Positions 8,428 to 18,364 are shown, numbered from the stretch's first letter. The stretch is DNA of 64,000 nucleotides from Leucobacter sp. UT-8R-CII-1-4 (GCF_030010235.1 NZ_JASCRS010000006.1:1-64000), one strand, 5' to 3'. A program made the numbers and translations. Notes: a model not told the origin generated them from the letters alone.

Positions 8428-11015
8428 GCATGAGACCAGTTGGCGAGTGGCGACTGCTTGCTTCTGCTCTGATTACTTGGGCACTGTGCGCCTGGTCCCT
8501 ACTCACCCCCGGCCGTGGCGCACTCGTAGCCGCGGCAGCACTACTCATTGGGCTCGCACTTCTCGCAGCTCTTTATCGAAACCTCAAACGCTGCAGATCG
8601 CTTCGCGAATCACGAACAAGCATCCTCGCGACAGTGTGCCTGCTCCCCTGCGCGAGTCTCGTTCTCATTGGCAGCCAAGTGCATATCAACGAACAGGCAC
8701 GAGCCGATCCCACCTTCTTCACCGCCGCACACAACGGCACCGAGACGACATTCGACGCACAGATCGCAGGGTTTCCGCAGACCAAACGAAGCGAGTTTGG
8801 CGAGCGTTCTTGGGTTCGAATAGAAGCGATCGGCCAGCGCGGAAAAGTACCAATGCTGGTGTGGCTGAGTGACATAAACGTGTCAAAGACCTCGCTTGCG
8901 CCGGGTCTCCGAGCGACGATTACCGCCCGCCTCACCGCTCAGCCCCCAGAGTCGGCGGCGGCCTACACGGCGAACCCTACCGCGTTCGAAACAGTTTCTG
9001 CGCGCTCGCTACTGGCAGATCTGGGTGGCACCGCAGCAAGCCTTCGCCAAGGCATAATCGTGCTGGCAAAGAATCTCGATGGTGGTGAACTCCTACCCGG
9101 ATTCGCTGTTGGCGACACGTCACTGGTGCCCGAAAGCCTCGACGATGCCATGTTGCAAAGTTCACTCAGCCACCTAACAGCAGTATCCGGCGGCAACACC
9201 GGTCTCGTTATCTCCGCACTCATTTGGGCAGTCGCAAGGCTTGGCGCCGGACTACGCGTTCGCACAATCACCGCTTTTCTCGGACTTGGCATGTTTGTTG
9301 CCATCGTCGGGCCAGACGCTTCGGTGCAGCGAGCCACGGCAATGGCAGCAGTGCTGCTCGCTGGATCATTCGGCGGGAATACGCGGGCGGCCCTACCCGC
9401 ACTGGGCTTTGCCACTCTTTACCTGCTTGCGACTGACCCTTGGCAGGCGGTGCAAGCCGGGTTCGCGCTCTCGGTTGTTGCGACAGGTGGCATCTTGCTT
9501 CTTGCGCCGTCAATAGCAAAGTGGCTCAGACGCGCACTTCGTCTGCCCAAAGTACTCGCCCTCACTGTTTCAGTGGCTCTCTCAGCTCAGCTCGCTTGTG
9601 GGCCGTTTCTGCTCCTCTTGCAACCGGGCGTGCCCGCGGTCGGGGTGGTCGCAAATGTATTGGCAGCCCCTGCAGCGCCGCTAGCCACCGGCTTGGCGCT
9701 GCTCGCACTACTGCTTGGGCCGCTCTCAGCCCCCGTCGCCACCGCGACACTCTGGGCAGCCAGCGTTCCGGCACGTTGGATCGCCGCAGTTGCGACAGTG
9801 ACATCAACACTGCCAGGCGGACGGTGGAGTTGGCCGGGCGGCTGGCCCGGGGCGCTTCTATTCGCCGGGGGCGAAGCAGCCGTCTCTCTCGCCTGGTTGT
9901 TTGCCACAGGAAAAATTGGCCTGCCAGGTGGTGCACGCGCAATTCAGCGTGCGCCCTGGGCCCAGAAAACCCCCGCGCCTTTCGTTATTCGAATGATCGT
10001 CGCGATGCTCGTAAGCAGTGCTGCCGCCACCGTCACAGTTTTCACCATTGCCGCCCCCATTGCGAACAAACTTGGCGTTCCGAAAAACTGGATTGTGGTC
10101 GCCTGTGATGTCGGCCAGGGCGACGCGATTCTTGTGCGCGATCTTGACCGACCCGAAGACATCGCGCTCATCGACACAGGCAAGAATGCAGATGCGCTAC
10201 GAGATTGCCTCGACACATTTGAGGTGAAACGCATCGCACTTCTCATACTGACTCACGACGACCTCGATCACGCCGGTGCCTACCTTTCTGTACTGAACCG
10301 AGTAGACCACGCCATCATTTCGCCCGATATAGCAGGTGCGCAAAGCAAAGAACGTCAGCTACTCCGAGGACTCAATGAGGCCGGAGTGCCGTTTCGGGTA
10401 GTGAGGAACGGAGAGCAACGTCTCGGCGACGAACTCGGCCCAGATTGGGTGATCCTCTCCCCTGAAACCGAGCCGCCGCCAACATCAACGAATGCCGCGA
10501 GTATCACGATGCTTTTCCAGCTCGGGCCGGCGACCCTCCTCGCACTCGCAGACACAGGTCAAGAAGAACAGGCACGCTTGCTGCACCAAGAAAAGTTACG
10601 GGGCCACACAGTCGACATCGTAAAAGTCGCGCACCACGGCAGCCGCAATCAAGAACCAGCACTCTACAAATCGATTGCCGCAAGCTGGGGACTCATCTCA
10701 GTTGGCGCAAGTAACGGCTACGGCCACCCGACAGACGCGACCCTTTCGGCTCTGATCGAATCCGGCACGAAGCCACTTCGTACCGATCTGCACGGCAACA
10801 TCGCCATCGTGCAACGAGCTGACGGGTCGCTCGAACCCTGGCTGAGCAGAGTAGACCCGCAGCCACCGGGCGTCGCGCTCACGCAGCCGCAAGCTGCGCT
10901 CCTCACAAGAATGTCGGTACAGGACAGTAGGCTTAAGGCGTGGCAGCGGCATCAAAAACTAGCAAAGCGAAAATCGCGAAGGTCGACTTCAATGAAGCGC
11001 GACCTGCCGCCGTAG
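8424..11015 (+). CDS. comEC: Competence channel/nuclease ComEC (Rec2)
   Basis: An 863-residue polytopic protein forming the DNA uptake channel. It has N-terminal membrane spans and a soluble OB-like part, then the competence domain with many helices (LLPGFAVGDTSLVP, SHLTAVSGGNTGLVISALIW). A C-terminal metallo-beta-lactamase domain is marked by VACDVGQGDAILVRD, LTHDDLDHAGAY and VKVAHHGSRNQ, and may degrade the non-transferred strand. It overlaps comEA at its start and holA by 76 bases at its end. A complete ComEA/ComEC pair suggests transformation competence, although pilus genes are not in the window. Confidence 0.95.
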   Translation: MSMRPVGEWRLLASALITWALCAWSLLTPGRGALVAAAALLIGLALLAALYRNLKRCRSLRESRTSILATVCLLPCASLVLIGSQVHINEQARADPTFFTAAHNGTETTFDAQIAGFPQTKRSEFGERSWVRIEAIGQRGKVPMLVWLSDINVSKTSLAPGLRATITARLTAQPPESAAAYTANPTAFETVSARSLLADLGGTAASLRQGIIVLAKNLDGGELLPGFAVGDTSLVPESLDDAMLQSSLSHLTAVSGGNTGLVISALIWAVARLGAGLRVRTITAFLGLGMFVAIVGPDASVQRATAMAAVLLAGSFGGNTRAALPALGFATLYLLATDPWQAVQAGFALSVVATGGILLLAPSIAKWLRRALRLPKVLALTVSVALSAQLACGPFLLLLQPGVPAVGVVANVLAAPAAPLATGLALLALLLGPLSAPVATATLWAASVPARWIAAVATVTSTLPGGRWSWPGGWPGALLFAGGEAAVSLAWLFATGKIGLPGGARAIQRAPWAQKTPAPFVIRMIVAMLVSSAAATVTVFTIAAPIANKLGVPKNWIVVACDVGQGDAILVRDLDRPEDIALIDTGKNADALRDCLDTFEVKRIALLILTHDDLDHAGAYLSVLNRVDHAIISPDIAGAQSKERQLLRGLNEAGVPFRVVRNGEQRLGDELGPDWVILSPETEPPPTSTNAASITMLFQLGPATLLALADTGQEEQARLLHQEKLRGHTVDIVKVAHHGSRNQEPALYKSIAASWGLISVGASNGYGHPTDATLSALIESGTKPLRTDLHGNIAIVQRADGSLEPWLSRVDPQPPGVALTQPQAALLTRMSVQDSRLKAWQRHQKLAKRKSRRSTSMKRDLPP
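10928..10933 (+). promoter_or_regulatory. Leaderless -10 box of holA inside comEC
   Basis: TAGGCT lies exactly 6 bases before the holA GTG at 10940. It sits inside the 3' end of comEC and would give the replication gene its own competence-independent transcript. Confidence 0.55.
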
Positions 11016-11959
11016 TGTTAATCAGCGGGCCAGAACAGTTTCTGGCAGATCGCGCTGCTCGCACAATTCGCGAGGCACTACGCGAACGCGAAGCCGCTCT
11101 CGAGATTCACGATATTGACGCTGCAAGTTACGGCGCAGGTGAGCTTTTTACGGTGGCGAGCCCCTCGCTCTTCGCAGAGCCACGGCTGATTCGTGTAGAA
11201 GGCGTTGAAAAATCAAGCGACGCTTTTCTTGAAGACGCCAAACGCTACCTGAGCCAGCCCGCTGAAGACACCACCCTCGTGCTTCGGCACTCGAGCGGGC
11301 AGCGAGGCAAAGCGCTGCTCGATGCGGTACGCGGCGACACTGGTGCACAGCTTGGTGCGATCGAGGTCGTTTGTGCTGAAATAAAAAAAGACGCAGACCG
11401 ATTGAGCTTTGCACAGGGCGAATTTCGACGTCTCGGCGCACAAATACCGGCGACCGCTCTCCGGTCCCTCGTCGCCGCGTACCAAGGCGGACTGGGTGAG
11501 CTCGCAGGAGCCATAGAACAGCTGGTCTCAGACGTTGGCAAACGCCTCACCGATTCAGACGTAGAGCGATCCACAGAAGGCCGCGTCGAAGCCGGCGCAT
11601 TCAAGGTGGCTGATGCGGCAACCGCAGGCCGCGCAGCCGACGCACTCGTATTGCTGCGCCAGGCCCTCAGCACCGGTACCGATGCAATCCCAATGCTGGC
11701 CGCGCTCAACATGAAAGTGCGCGCAATGGCCCGGGTATACGGTGCGCGAGGCAGCGCTGGCGAACTGGCATCCACCTTCGGCATGGCACCTTGGCAAGTA
11801 GAGCGTGCACAGCGCGAAACCCGAGGCTGGACCGAAGGCGATCTCGCCCGGGCGATTGACATGGCCGCAGAGACCGAACTGGCCCTCAAAGGCGGCAGCC
11901 GCGATCCCATTTACGCGCTCGAACGCTACGTGCTCTTTGTCGCCAAGCGCGGCCGCTAA
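10940..11959 (+). CDS. holA: DNA polymerase III delta subunit
   Basis: A 339-residue clamp-loader delta subunit that opens the beta sliding clamp. The N-terminal segment AAVVLISGPEQFLADRAARTIRE, the central FAEPRLIRVEGVEKSSDAFL and the C-terminal DPIYALERYVLFVAKRGR are characteristic. The first 20 residues are basic and not conserved. GTG start: the gene overlaps comEC by 76 bases, unusually long, and a TAGGCT box six bases upstream supports this start. The comEA-comEC-holA order is widespread in Gram-positives. Confidence 0.92.
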   Translation: MAAASKTSKAKIAKVDFNEARPAAVVLISGPEQFLADRAARTIREALREREAALEIHDIDAASYGAGELFTVASPSLFAEPRLIRVEGVEKSSDAFLEDAKRYLSQPAEDTTLVLRHSSGQRGKALLDAVRGDTGAQLGAIEVVCAEIKKDADRLSFAQGEFRRLGAQIPATALRSLVAAYQGGLGELAGAIEQLVSDVGKRLTDSDVERSTEGRVEAGAFKVADAATAGRAADALVLLRQALSTGTDAIPMLAALNMKVRAMARVYGARGSAGELASTFGMAPWQVERAQRETRGWTEGDLARAIDMAAETELALKGGSRDPIYALERYVLFVAKRGR

Positions 11960-12080
11960 ACTCTCTGCACCGCTCGCGAAAACACGTACACCGATCTGCT
12001 AGTTCACTGGGGCTAGCCGCTTGCTGGGGCTAACCGCTCGCAAACCATCTCGAAGTGCACGAGACCGCAAACTAAAGACG

Positions 12081-12121
12081 TGTGCCCCGCCTAATTCGAC
12101 AGAATCAATAGGCGGGGCACA
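12081..12121. terminator. Bidirectional hairpin between convergent holA and leuS
   Basis: A perfect 13-bp stem (12081-12093 with 12109-12121, TGTGCCCCGCCTA arm). No T-run follows on either side, so it is a stem-only type of terminator. Confidence 0.65.
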
Positions 12122-12138
12122 CGATCGTGAGAAGCGAG

Positions 12139-14676
12139 TTACGGCTTCGTAGCGATGCTCACAATCTTCGGCACGCGCACGATCACATTCACGATCTGGC
12201 GATCACCGATTGCACGCTGCACCGACTGCGAGGCTCGGGCCGCGGCCTCTGCGTCAGCCTCGCTGACCGAGGCTGGCAGGGTGAGACGATCACGAACCTT
12301 GCCATCGACCTGAACGATCAGCGTAACCTCGTCTTCGACCAGCAGCGACTCGTCTGCTGACGGCCATACAGCGAGTGCAACAGTCGCCTCGTGGCCAAGC
12401 TTCGACCACATATCTTCAGCCGTGTACGGCGCAAAGAGCGAGAGGATCATCGCGATCGCCTCTGCAGATTCACGCACAGCGGGATCGGCTGCACCAGCAC
12501 CGGCATCAATGGCCTTGCGGGTAACATTCACCTGATCCATCAGGCGCGCAACCACAACGTTGAACTTATAGTTCTCAACGAGCGTTGGCGCGTCAGCGAG
12601 AAGCTTGTGCGTGTGACGGCGAAGCCCCTGATCCCCCGCAGCAAAATCTACGCCAGGCTCGCTGGCAACGTCACCGGCAACGCGCCAAGCACGCGCCAAG
12701 AACTTTGCTGAACCCTGCACCGAGACATCGGCCCAGTCGATATCGTCCTCTGGCGGGCCAGCGAATGCGAGCGTCACGCGCAGCGCGTCGGCACCGTGCG
12801 CCTTGAGCTCCGAAGCGAACTCAACGAGGTTGCCCTTCGACTTCGACATCTTGGCACCGTCCTGCAGCACCATGCCCTGGTTGAGCAGTGCACTGAATGG
12901 CTCTTCGAAGTCGAGGTAACCAAGATCGTGCAGCACCTTCGTAATGAAGCGCGAGTAAAGCAAGTGCAAGATAGCGTGCTCAACGCCGCCGGCGTACTGG
13001 TCGATCGGACCCCAAGCATTCACGAGTTTCGGATCAAACGCCTGGGTGTCGTCGTTCGCAGACAGGAAGCGCAGGAAGTACCACGAGCTGTCGACGAAAG
13101 TGTCCATGGTGTCGGGGTCACGAGTCCAGGCTTGGCCCTCAGCATCCGTGACATTCGACCATTCAGTGGCAGCGCCGAGCGGCGACGAGCCCTTTGGCTT
13201 CAGGTCAAGCCCCTCAGAAGCAGGCAGGCGAACCGGCAGCTCTTCGTGAGCGACCGGGCGCATCTCGCCCTCATTCGATTCTTCCGCACCGTGCAGAATC
13301 GGAATCGGCGTACCCCAGTAGCGCTGGCGTGAAATCAGCCAGTCGCGCAGGCGGTAGGTCTTCGCTGCACGGCCAGTGCCGCGAGCTTCAAGCACCTCAA
13401 TCGCCTTCGCGATCGCCTCGACCTTACCGAGCCCGTTCAGCTCTTCAGAGTTCACAAGCACGCCGTTGCCAGCGGTTGCCACACCCGAGACTGCAGGGTC
13501 TTCCAACACCGCGCCATCTTCATCGCGGACCTCAACCACAACCCGCACCGGCAGCTCGAATTTCAGCGCGAAGTCGAGGTCACGCTGATCGTGAGCAGGC
13601 ACAGCCATAATCGCACCGTGGCCGTAATCTGCGAGCACGTAGTCAGATGCCCACACAGGGATACGTTCGCCGTTGACCGGGTTGATCGCGAAGTGATCGA
13701 GGAAAACACCGGTCTTCTCGCGATCAGCATTCTGGCGATCGATTTCGCTCTGCTTCTGTGTGGCAGTGAGGTATGCCTCGAAAGCCTCACGCACCTCAGG
13801 TGAGGAGCTCGCCGCGAGTTCTGCAGCGAGATCACTATCTGGCGCAACGACCATGAAGGTGGCGCCGTGCAGGGTATCCGGGCGAGTCGTGAAGACTGGC
13901 ACCTTGGCGTCGCGACCCTCGATCTCGAACTCAACTTCTGCACCCTGCGAGCGACCGATCCAGTTGCGCTGCATGTTCAGCACCTTGGTTGGCCACTGGC
14001 CTTCAAGCTGATCGAGGTCGTCGAGCAAGCGATCCGCGTAATCGGTAATACGGAAGTACCACTGGGTCAGCTTCTTCTTGACGACCATGGCGCCCGAACG
14101 CTCCGAGGTGCCGTCTGAAAGCACCTGCTCGTTCGCGAGCACGGTCTGGTCTACTGGATCCCAGTTGACCCAGCTTGCCTTACGGTAGGCCAGGCCCTTC
14201 TCATACATCTTGAGGAACAGCCACTGATTCCACTTGTAGTATTCGGGGTCGCTCGTGTGCAGCACACGGCTCCAGTCGAAGCTTGGCGCGTAGAGGCGGA
14301 AGCTCGACTTCTGCTGGTCGATGTTCGCGTAGGTCCATTCGCGAGGATCGATCCCACGCTTAATAGCAGCGTTCTCAGCTGGCAGACCGAAGCTGTCCCA
14401 ACCAATCGGGTGCAGCACGTCGTAGCCGCGACCGCGCCAGTAACGCGCAAGCACATCACCGAAGCAGAACGCCTCGGCGTGGCCCATGTGAAGGTCACCT
14501 GATGGGTACGGGAACATGTCGAGCACGTACTTCTTGGGGCGCTGATCGCTCAGATCATTCGCCACCTCGAAGGGCTTCATTTCATCCCAGACGGGCAACC
14601 AGCGATCCTGAATCGCTTGGAAGTCGTAAGCCGCCGCGTCGACACCTGTCTCAGCGTTTGCCTGCTGCTCGTTCAC
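12139..14676 (-). CDS. leuS: Leucyl-tRNA synthetase
   Basis: An 845-residue class I synthetase charging tRNA-Leu. The HIGH-type motif is HMGH at residues 63-66, followed by [36 protein letters not shown]. The KMSKS motif is intact (AKMSKSKGN, about residue 610). The CP1 editing domain is present ([18 protein letters not shown] and [13 protein letters not shown]). The C-terminal domain ends in [16 protein letters not shown]. The start is GTG with GAGG just upstream. There is no T-box leader: only 53 bases separate it from pabB upstream. Length is normal for a bacterial LeuS. Confidence 0.98.
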   Translation of the reverse strand: MNEQQANAETGVDAAAYDFQAIQDRWLPVWDEMKPFEVANDLSDQRPKKYVLDMFPYPSGDLHMGHAEAFCFGDVLARYWRGRGYDVLHPIGWDSFGLPAENAAIKRGIDPREWTYANIDQQKSSFRLYAPSFDWSRVLHTSDPEYYKWNQWLFLKMYEKGLAYRKASWVNWDPVDQTVLANEQVLSDGTSERSGAMVVKKKLTQWYFRITDYADRLLDDLDQLEGQWPTKVLNMQRNWIGRSQGAEVEFEIEGRDAKVPVFTTRPDTLHGATFMVVAPDSDLAAELAASSSPEVREAFEAYLTATQKQSEIDRQNADREKTGVFLDHFAINPVNGERIPVWASDYVLADYGHGAIMAVPAHDQRDLDFALKFELPVRVVVEVRDEDGAVLEDPAVSGVATAGNGVLVNSEELNGLGKVEAIAKAIEVLEARGTGRAAKTYRLRDWLISRQRYWGTPIPILHGAEESNEGEMRPVAHEELPVRLPASEGLDLKPKGSSPLGAATEWSNVTDAEGQAWTRDPDTMDTFVDSSWYFLRFLSANDDTQAFDPKLVNAWGPIDQYAGGVEHAILHLLYSRFITKVLHDLGYLDFEEPFSALLNQGMVLQDGAKMSKSKGNLVEFASELKAHGADALRVTLAFAGPPEDDIDWADVSVQGSAKFLARAWRVAGDVASEPGVDFAAGDQGLRRHTHKLLADAPTLVENYKFNVVVARLMDQVNVTRKAIDAGAGAADPAVRESAEAIAMILSLFAPYTAEDMWSKLGHEATVALAVWPSADESLLVEDEVTLIVQVDGKVRDRLTLPASVSEADAEAAARASQSVQRAIGDRQIVNVIVRVPKIVSIATKP

Positions 14677-14729
14677 TCATACCTCGAAACATCAATAATC
14701 TTGCTCGCCAGTAGCGAGCACACACTTAT

Positions 14730-16049
14730 TCAAGGATAGTCGTAATCAATCTGACGAAGTGCCGCGACGAGCGCTGCGGCTTTGAGTTCTTTTTCGTCGA
14801 GTTCGGCCTGAGGTGAGCTATCAATTGTGATGCCGCCACCCGCACCGATTCGAGCATGCTGCACGCCGTTTTCGAGTTGCCGCAATTCGACGCAGCGAAT
14901 ACTCATCGCGATTTCGGCGTCGCCATCGTCACCGAGCCAGCCAAAGCAGCCGGAATAGAGGCCGCGCGGTCCCTGCTCAAGGGTTGCAAGGATGCTCACG
15001 GCGCTGCGTTTTGGCGCTCCAGTCATCGATCCGCCCGGAAAACACGCTGCGATCGCATCGAGCGTTGAGAGCTCGGGCTTCAGTGTGCCGCGCACTGTAC
15101 TGACTAGTTGGTGCACCATTGGGTGCTGCTCGACTCTCAAGAATCCTTCAGTGTGCACCGTTCCTGGTTCGCACACCCGGTTCAAATCGTTGCGCATCAG
15201 GTCGACGATCATGAGGTTCTCCGCGCGCTCTTTCGGGTCTTCCTCGAGGTCTCTCGCGAGGATCGCATCAAGTTCATCGGTCTTGCCGCGTGGGCGGGTG
15301 CCCTTGATCGGGCTCGTAGAAATAGTGCCACCACGCTTACTCAAAAACCGTTCGGGGCTCACGCTCACCAGTGACCGGCCCTCTGCGGCGATCACTCCCC
15401 CGCGGATTCCGCCACCCGAGCCTCGCAATTCGAGGTAGAGGCGTAGCGGATCGACCGTCGTGGTTTCGTATTCGGCAATATCGGTCAGGCAGAGCACATA
15501 TGCGTCGCCCTCCGCAATGGCCGTTTTGCAGGCCAAGACGTCACTCAGGTATCGCTGATCGCTGCGCAGCCAGTTTGTACGCGTGCTCTCGGCTGGGCGA
15601 TCCACCGAGTGAGAAAAACGAGAGTTTTCACGCAGCGACCCACCGTGGGTTTGAAGCCAGGCATCGATTTCTTCGTCATTCGCGGCGGTGAGGTACGCCT
15701 GATTGTTCGCGTGGTCGAGGGTGAGCGTGACGTCCGAGCGCAGCGCGAACGCGGGAGCCGCGTCGTCTTGATGGGGCTGCAAACCGAGCAGCGCGACGCC
15801 AAATTCGTAGCTGAGCGCTACCACCCAGCCGTTGCCACTGCGTTGCTGCTCGCCCAATGCATCAAGAAATTCGCTTTCTTGCCCTGCGCTCGCCTGCAGT
15901 ACTGTGTCTGCCGCGCCGAGGTAGCTGAGGCCGTTATTTCCGTCTGGCTCTGGCGCTGATCCGTCGAGCCAATACCAGCCGCGGGCACGGGAGAGACTTC
16001 GCGCGACAGCTGCCGTGTCGCGCGGCCAGTCGATTGCGCGCACCACCAC
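14730..16049 (-). CDS. pabB: Aminodeoxychorismate synthase component I
   Basis: A 439-residue chorismate-binding enzyme that, with a glutamine amidotransferase, converts chorismate to 4-amino-4-deoxychorismate for folate. Motifs are SPERFLSKRGGTISTSPIKGTRPRGKT, AENLMIVDLMRNDLNRVCEPGTV, PGGSMTGAPKRSA and YSGCFGWLGDDGDAEIAMSIR. Anthranilate synthase (TrpE) is the main alternative. The PIKGT motif, short length and a divergent pabC favour PabB. Three GTG codons stand in tandem at the start; the outermost (16049) lies exactly six bases after a TACAGT box. Confidence 0.9.
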   Translation of the reverse strand: MVVRAIDWPRDTAAVARSLSRARGWYWLDGSAPEPDGNNGLSYLGAADTVLQASAGQESEFLDALGEQQRSGNGWVVALSYEFGVALLGLQPHQDDAAPAFALRSDVTLTLDHANNQAYLTAANDEEIDAWLQTHGGSLRENSRFSHSVDRPAESTRTNWLRSDQRYLSDVLACKTAIAEGDAYVLCLTDIAEYETTTVDPLRLYLELRGSGGGIRGGVIAAEGRSLVSVSPERFLSKRGGTISTSPIKGTRPRGKTDELDAILARDLEEDPKERAENLMIVDLMRNDLNRVCEPGTVHTEGFLRVEQHPMVHQLVSTVRGTLKPELSTLDAIAACFPGGSMTGAPKRSAVSILATLEQGPRGLYSGCFGWLGDDGDAEIAMSIRCVELRQLENGVQHARIGAGGGITIDSSPQAELDEKELKAAALVAALRQIDYDYP

Positions 16050-16055
16050 TCGTCA

Positions 16056-16061
16056 ACTGTA
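16056..16061 (-). promoter_or_regulatory. Leaderless -10 box of pabB
   Basis: TACAGT on the minus strand, 6 bases before the GTG at 16049. It helps choose among three tandem GTG codons. Confidence 0.5.
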
Positions 16062-16151
16062 TCTCGCGGCGGCAGGGCACGAGTGCCGCAGCGGCAGCGC
16101 TCACCAGAATCAGTGCTTTGTGCTTGCGGCGAGGGCTGGAATGATGGATAC

Positions 16152-16934
16152 ATGCCAAATCAGCACGAGGGATCGGCGAAACTCTTGGCCGCCGATTCGT
16201 TTCGCGTGCGTCGAAATGCACAGAGCGGCGAAGCTGAGGTGCGTGGAGGCAGGGCGCATTTGCATCGTTTTGAGCTGGCCGTAAGAGAAGCTACTGAGCA
16301 TTCTCCTTCGCTCGTGGCTTTGATAGATCGTTTTCTTGCCGACTCGGTACAACAGATTTCTGAGTTTGGCACCGGCTGGCCTCGGTTAGAGCTCTGGGGC
16401 ACGGGTTCGGACTTGAGCGCTGACAATAATGGCGATCACTTTGAGTTGCGACTCGCTCTGCGCGCGCTTCCCACGCTCGGCGCGGGTGTGGGCCTGCGCA
16501 CTGCGGTTGCTATCGGAGTGCAGCATCCGGAGCGCAAGGGGCCAAATATCGCCCGCTATGCCGAACTCAATCGCCATCTTGAGGCTGAAGCTCTTTTGCT
16601 CGATCAGCACGGTTACGTGCTTGAGGGCGCAACGACGAGCCTGCTCTGGTGGGAAGATGAGTTGCTTTGTGCAGCGCTGCCCGGTCAGCGCGTCGATTCG
16701 ATTACTGAGGCGATTGTGTTGCGCTACGCGCAGACGCAGGGCACGCAGGTGGTGCACGCGAATGCTTTGCCCGGCGATCTGGCAGCGGCCGAGGTGTGGG
16801 CGGTGAACGCGTTGCACGGTATTCGTCCGGTTACGAGGTTGAATGAGAAGCCGTTGCGAGCACCTCGCGAGGATCGCCTTCGCGAGTACACCGCTGCGCT
16901 CGATCGCAGCTGGCGCCCGCTGCGCAAAAATTAG
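16152..16934 (+). CDS. pabC: Aminodeoxychorismate lyase (class IV aminotransferase)
   Basis: A 260-residue fold-type IV PLP enzyme that would release 4-aminobenzoate and pyruvate from aminodeoxychorismate. The PLP lysine is probably the K of ERKGPNIARYAELNR. Downstream are the cofactor-binding segments VLEGATTSLLWWED and PGQRVDSITEAIVL, and the C-terminal EVWAVNALHGIRPVT. I chose ATG 16152 because the homology begins just after it; an in-frame upstream start would add 23 unconserved residues that run into the pabB promoter. It is divergent from pabB with about 100 bases between them, so they form a small p-aminobenzoate locus. Confidence 0.85.
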   Translation: MPNQHEGSAKLLAADSFRVRRNAQSGEAEVRGGRAHLHRFELAVREATEHSPSLVALIDRFLADSVQQISEFGTGWPRLELWGTGSDLSADNNGDHFELRLALRALPTLGAGVGLRTAVAIGVQHPERKGPNIARYAELNRHLEAEALLLDQHGYVLEGATTSLLWWEDELLCAALPGQRVDSITEAIVLRYAQTQGTQVVHANALPGDLAAAEVWAVNALHGIRPVTRLNEKPLRAPREDRLREYTAALDRSWRPLRKN

Positions 16935-16982
16935 CTTCGGCTGAGGTCTGCTGAAAACTCGTTCTCGACGATTCTTGAAAAA

Positions 16983-17003
16983 GTGATATCGTTTTTATAT
17001 CAC
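16983..17003 (+). promoter_or_regulatory. Inverted repeat, candidate operator of the SPFH-RHH operon
   Basis: GTGATAT (16983-16989) and ATATCAC (16997-17003) are perfect arms around a 7-base T-rich spacer, 19 bases before the SPFH start codon. Arc/MetJ-type ribbon-helix-helix repressors commonly bind short inverted repeats like this, and one is encoded in the same operon. Confidence 0.55.
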
Positions 17004-17022
17004 CAATTCAGAGGAGAAGCTG

Positions 17023-18012
17023 ATGACCACGAACCCGCCCTCAGCAGGAAGCCCAGCACCGACCGAACTTGAACCGGTCAGCACCGAACCAGTCGGCCAC
17101 GACGGCATTCGCGTAGACATTTCAGAGCGCGACGCCTGGCATATGGGCTCTGGCATCGCGATCACAGTCTTTCTCGCGAGCATCGTCGGCTTCATCCTCG
17201 GCATTGGCCTCTGCATTCGCGGCGGCGTACTCCTAGACAACGGCTCCGGCGGCGCTGGCTTCGCAACCCTACTCATTGGCATTGTGCTCGCAGTAGCCTC
17301 ATCGCTGGCCTGGGGCATGCTGACCATCGTGGCCCCCGGCCAGACCTCGGTTCGCCAATTCTTCGGCCGCTACGTCGGCACCGTTCGACGCGACGGCATC
17401 AGCCTCGTCGCGCCCTTCACCACCGGCAAAAAAATCTCGGTGCGAGTGCACAACTTCGAAACCAATGAACTCAAAGTCAACGACTCAGACGGCAACCCAA
17501 TCCACATCGCCGCCATCGTCGTGTGGCAGGTAGCCGACACCGCAAAAGCCATGTTTGCCGTCGAAGCCTACAACGAGTTCATTGAGACTCAAGCCGAAGC
17601 CGCTCTACGTCACGTCGCCACCACGCACCCCTACGACCAGGCCGGCCCAGGCGAACAGTCGCTGCGCGGCAGCACCGACGTTGTCTCGGCAGAACTAGCC
17701 GACGAGGTTGCGGCTCGAGTCGCGCTCGCAGGCCTCGAGGTACTTGAAGTGCGAATCTCATCACTCGCCTACGCTCCCGAGATCGCCCAGGCAATGCTGC
17801 AGCGCCAGCAAGCCAGCGCAATCATCGCCGCCCGAGAGAAGATCGTTGAGGGCGCCGTCACGATGGTTGAGCAGGCACTTGGCCGCCTCGAAAACGAAGG
17901 CGTTGTCGTGCTCGACGACGAACGACGCGCCCAGATGGTATCGAACCTCCTACTCGTCCTCACCAGCGAGCAGCGCGCAACACCGGTTATCAACGCTGGA
18001 TCGTTGTACTAA
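17023..18012 (+). CDS. SPFH/Band 7 domain membrane protein
   Basis: A 329-residue stomatin/prohibitin-family protein. After a Pro-rich start there are two hydrophobic spans (about residues 45-68, GIAITVFLASIVGFILGIGLCI, and 80-104). An SPFH domain follows, marked by VAPGQTSVRQFFGRYVGTVRRDGISLVAPF, then VRVHNFETNELKVNDSDGNPIHI, and ends in a helical, coiled-coil-prone part (EIAQAMLQRQQASAIIAAREKIVEGA). Such proteins organise membrane microdomains or scaffold proteases. A strong GAGGAGAAG ribosome-binding site precedes the ATG. The next gene encodes a small ribbon-helix-helix protein 17 bases downstream, and a palindrome lies in the promoter. Confidence 0.9.
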   Translation: MTTNPPSAGSPAPTELEPVSTEPVGHDGIRVDISERDAWHMGSGIAITVFLASIVGFILGIGLCIRGGVLLDNGSGGAGFATLLIGIVLAVASSLAWGMLTIVAPGQTSVRQFFGRYVGTVRRDGISLVAPFTTGKKISVRVHNFETNELKVNDSDGNPIHIAAIVVWQVADTAKAMFAVEAYNEFIETQAEAALRHVATTHPYDQAGPGEQSLRGSTDVVSAELADEVAARVALAGLEVLEVRISSLAYAPEIAQAMLQRQQASAIIAAREKIVEGAVTMVEQALGRLENEGVVVLDDERRAQMVSNLLLVLTSEQRATPVINAGSLY

Positions 18013-18029
18013 ATCCGTACCGAAGCACC

Positions 18030-18257
18030 ATGACCACTGAAAACTCAGAGCAAGGCTCAAGCCGCGGCAGCAGAAAACAACTGCTGCTACGACTCGACCC
18101 AGCTGTGCACGCGGCGGTCGCCAAATGGGCAGCCGACGATATTCGCTCGGTCAATGCACAAATCGAAGTAATACTGCGCAAAGCGCTCATCGATGCCGGC
18201 CGCGATCCGCGCCCGGCGCCCATGCGTGGCCGAGGTAGACCACCGAAAGAGTCATAG
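18030..18257 (+). CDS. Small Arc-type ribbon-helix-helix protein
   Basis: A 75-residue protein. The core KQLLLRLDPAVHAAVAKWAADDIRSVNAQIEVILRKALID fits the ribbon-helix-helix (Arc/MetJ) fold: a beta strand with basic and polar residues, then two helices joined by a turn ending in SVNAQIE. The N-terminus is disordered and the C-terminus (RGRGRPPKES) is AT-hook-like. No toxin partner is nearby, so an antitoxin role is unlikely. Cotranscription with the SPFH gene suggests an autorepressor of that operon, acting at the GTGATAT palindrome (inference). Confidence 0.85.
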   Translation: MTTENSEQGSSRGSRKQLLLRLDPAVHAAVAKWAADDIRSVNAQIEVILRKALIDAGRDPRPAPMRGRGRPPKES

Positions 18258-18272
18258 CGTCAACACCAAAAC

Positions 18273-18308
18273 GAGAATCAGGACGGGCCAACGCCCGTCC
18301 TGATTCTC
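18273..18308. terminator. Bidirectional hairpin between the RHH gene and cydC
   Basis: A perfect 16-bp stem (18273-18288 with 18293-18308) with a 4-base loop. On the minus strand it is followed by GTTTTGG; on the plus strand only by ATTTC. It ends the SPFH operon and probably also the convergent cyd operon. Confidence 0.75.
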
Positions 18309-18364
18309 ATTTCAAACGCCCCTGGATTCAAACCAGAGGCCACGCGCCTTCCACCTCAAACCAG

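Noticed and set aside
14677-14729. Possible T-box leader for leuS
   Set aside because: Only 53 bases separate pabB and leuS, too short, and no T-box or specifier hairpin is visible.
18030-18257. An antitoxin of a toxin-antitoxin pair
   Set aside because: The RHH protein has no small toxin gene next to it; its neighbour is a 329-residue SPFH protein.
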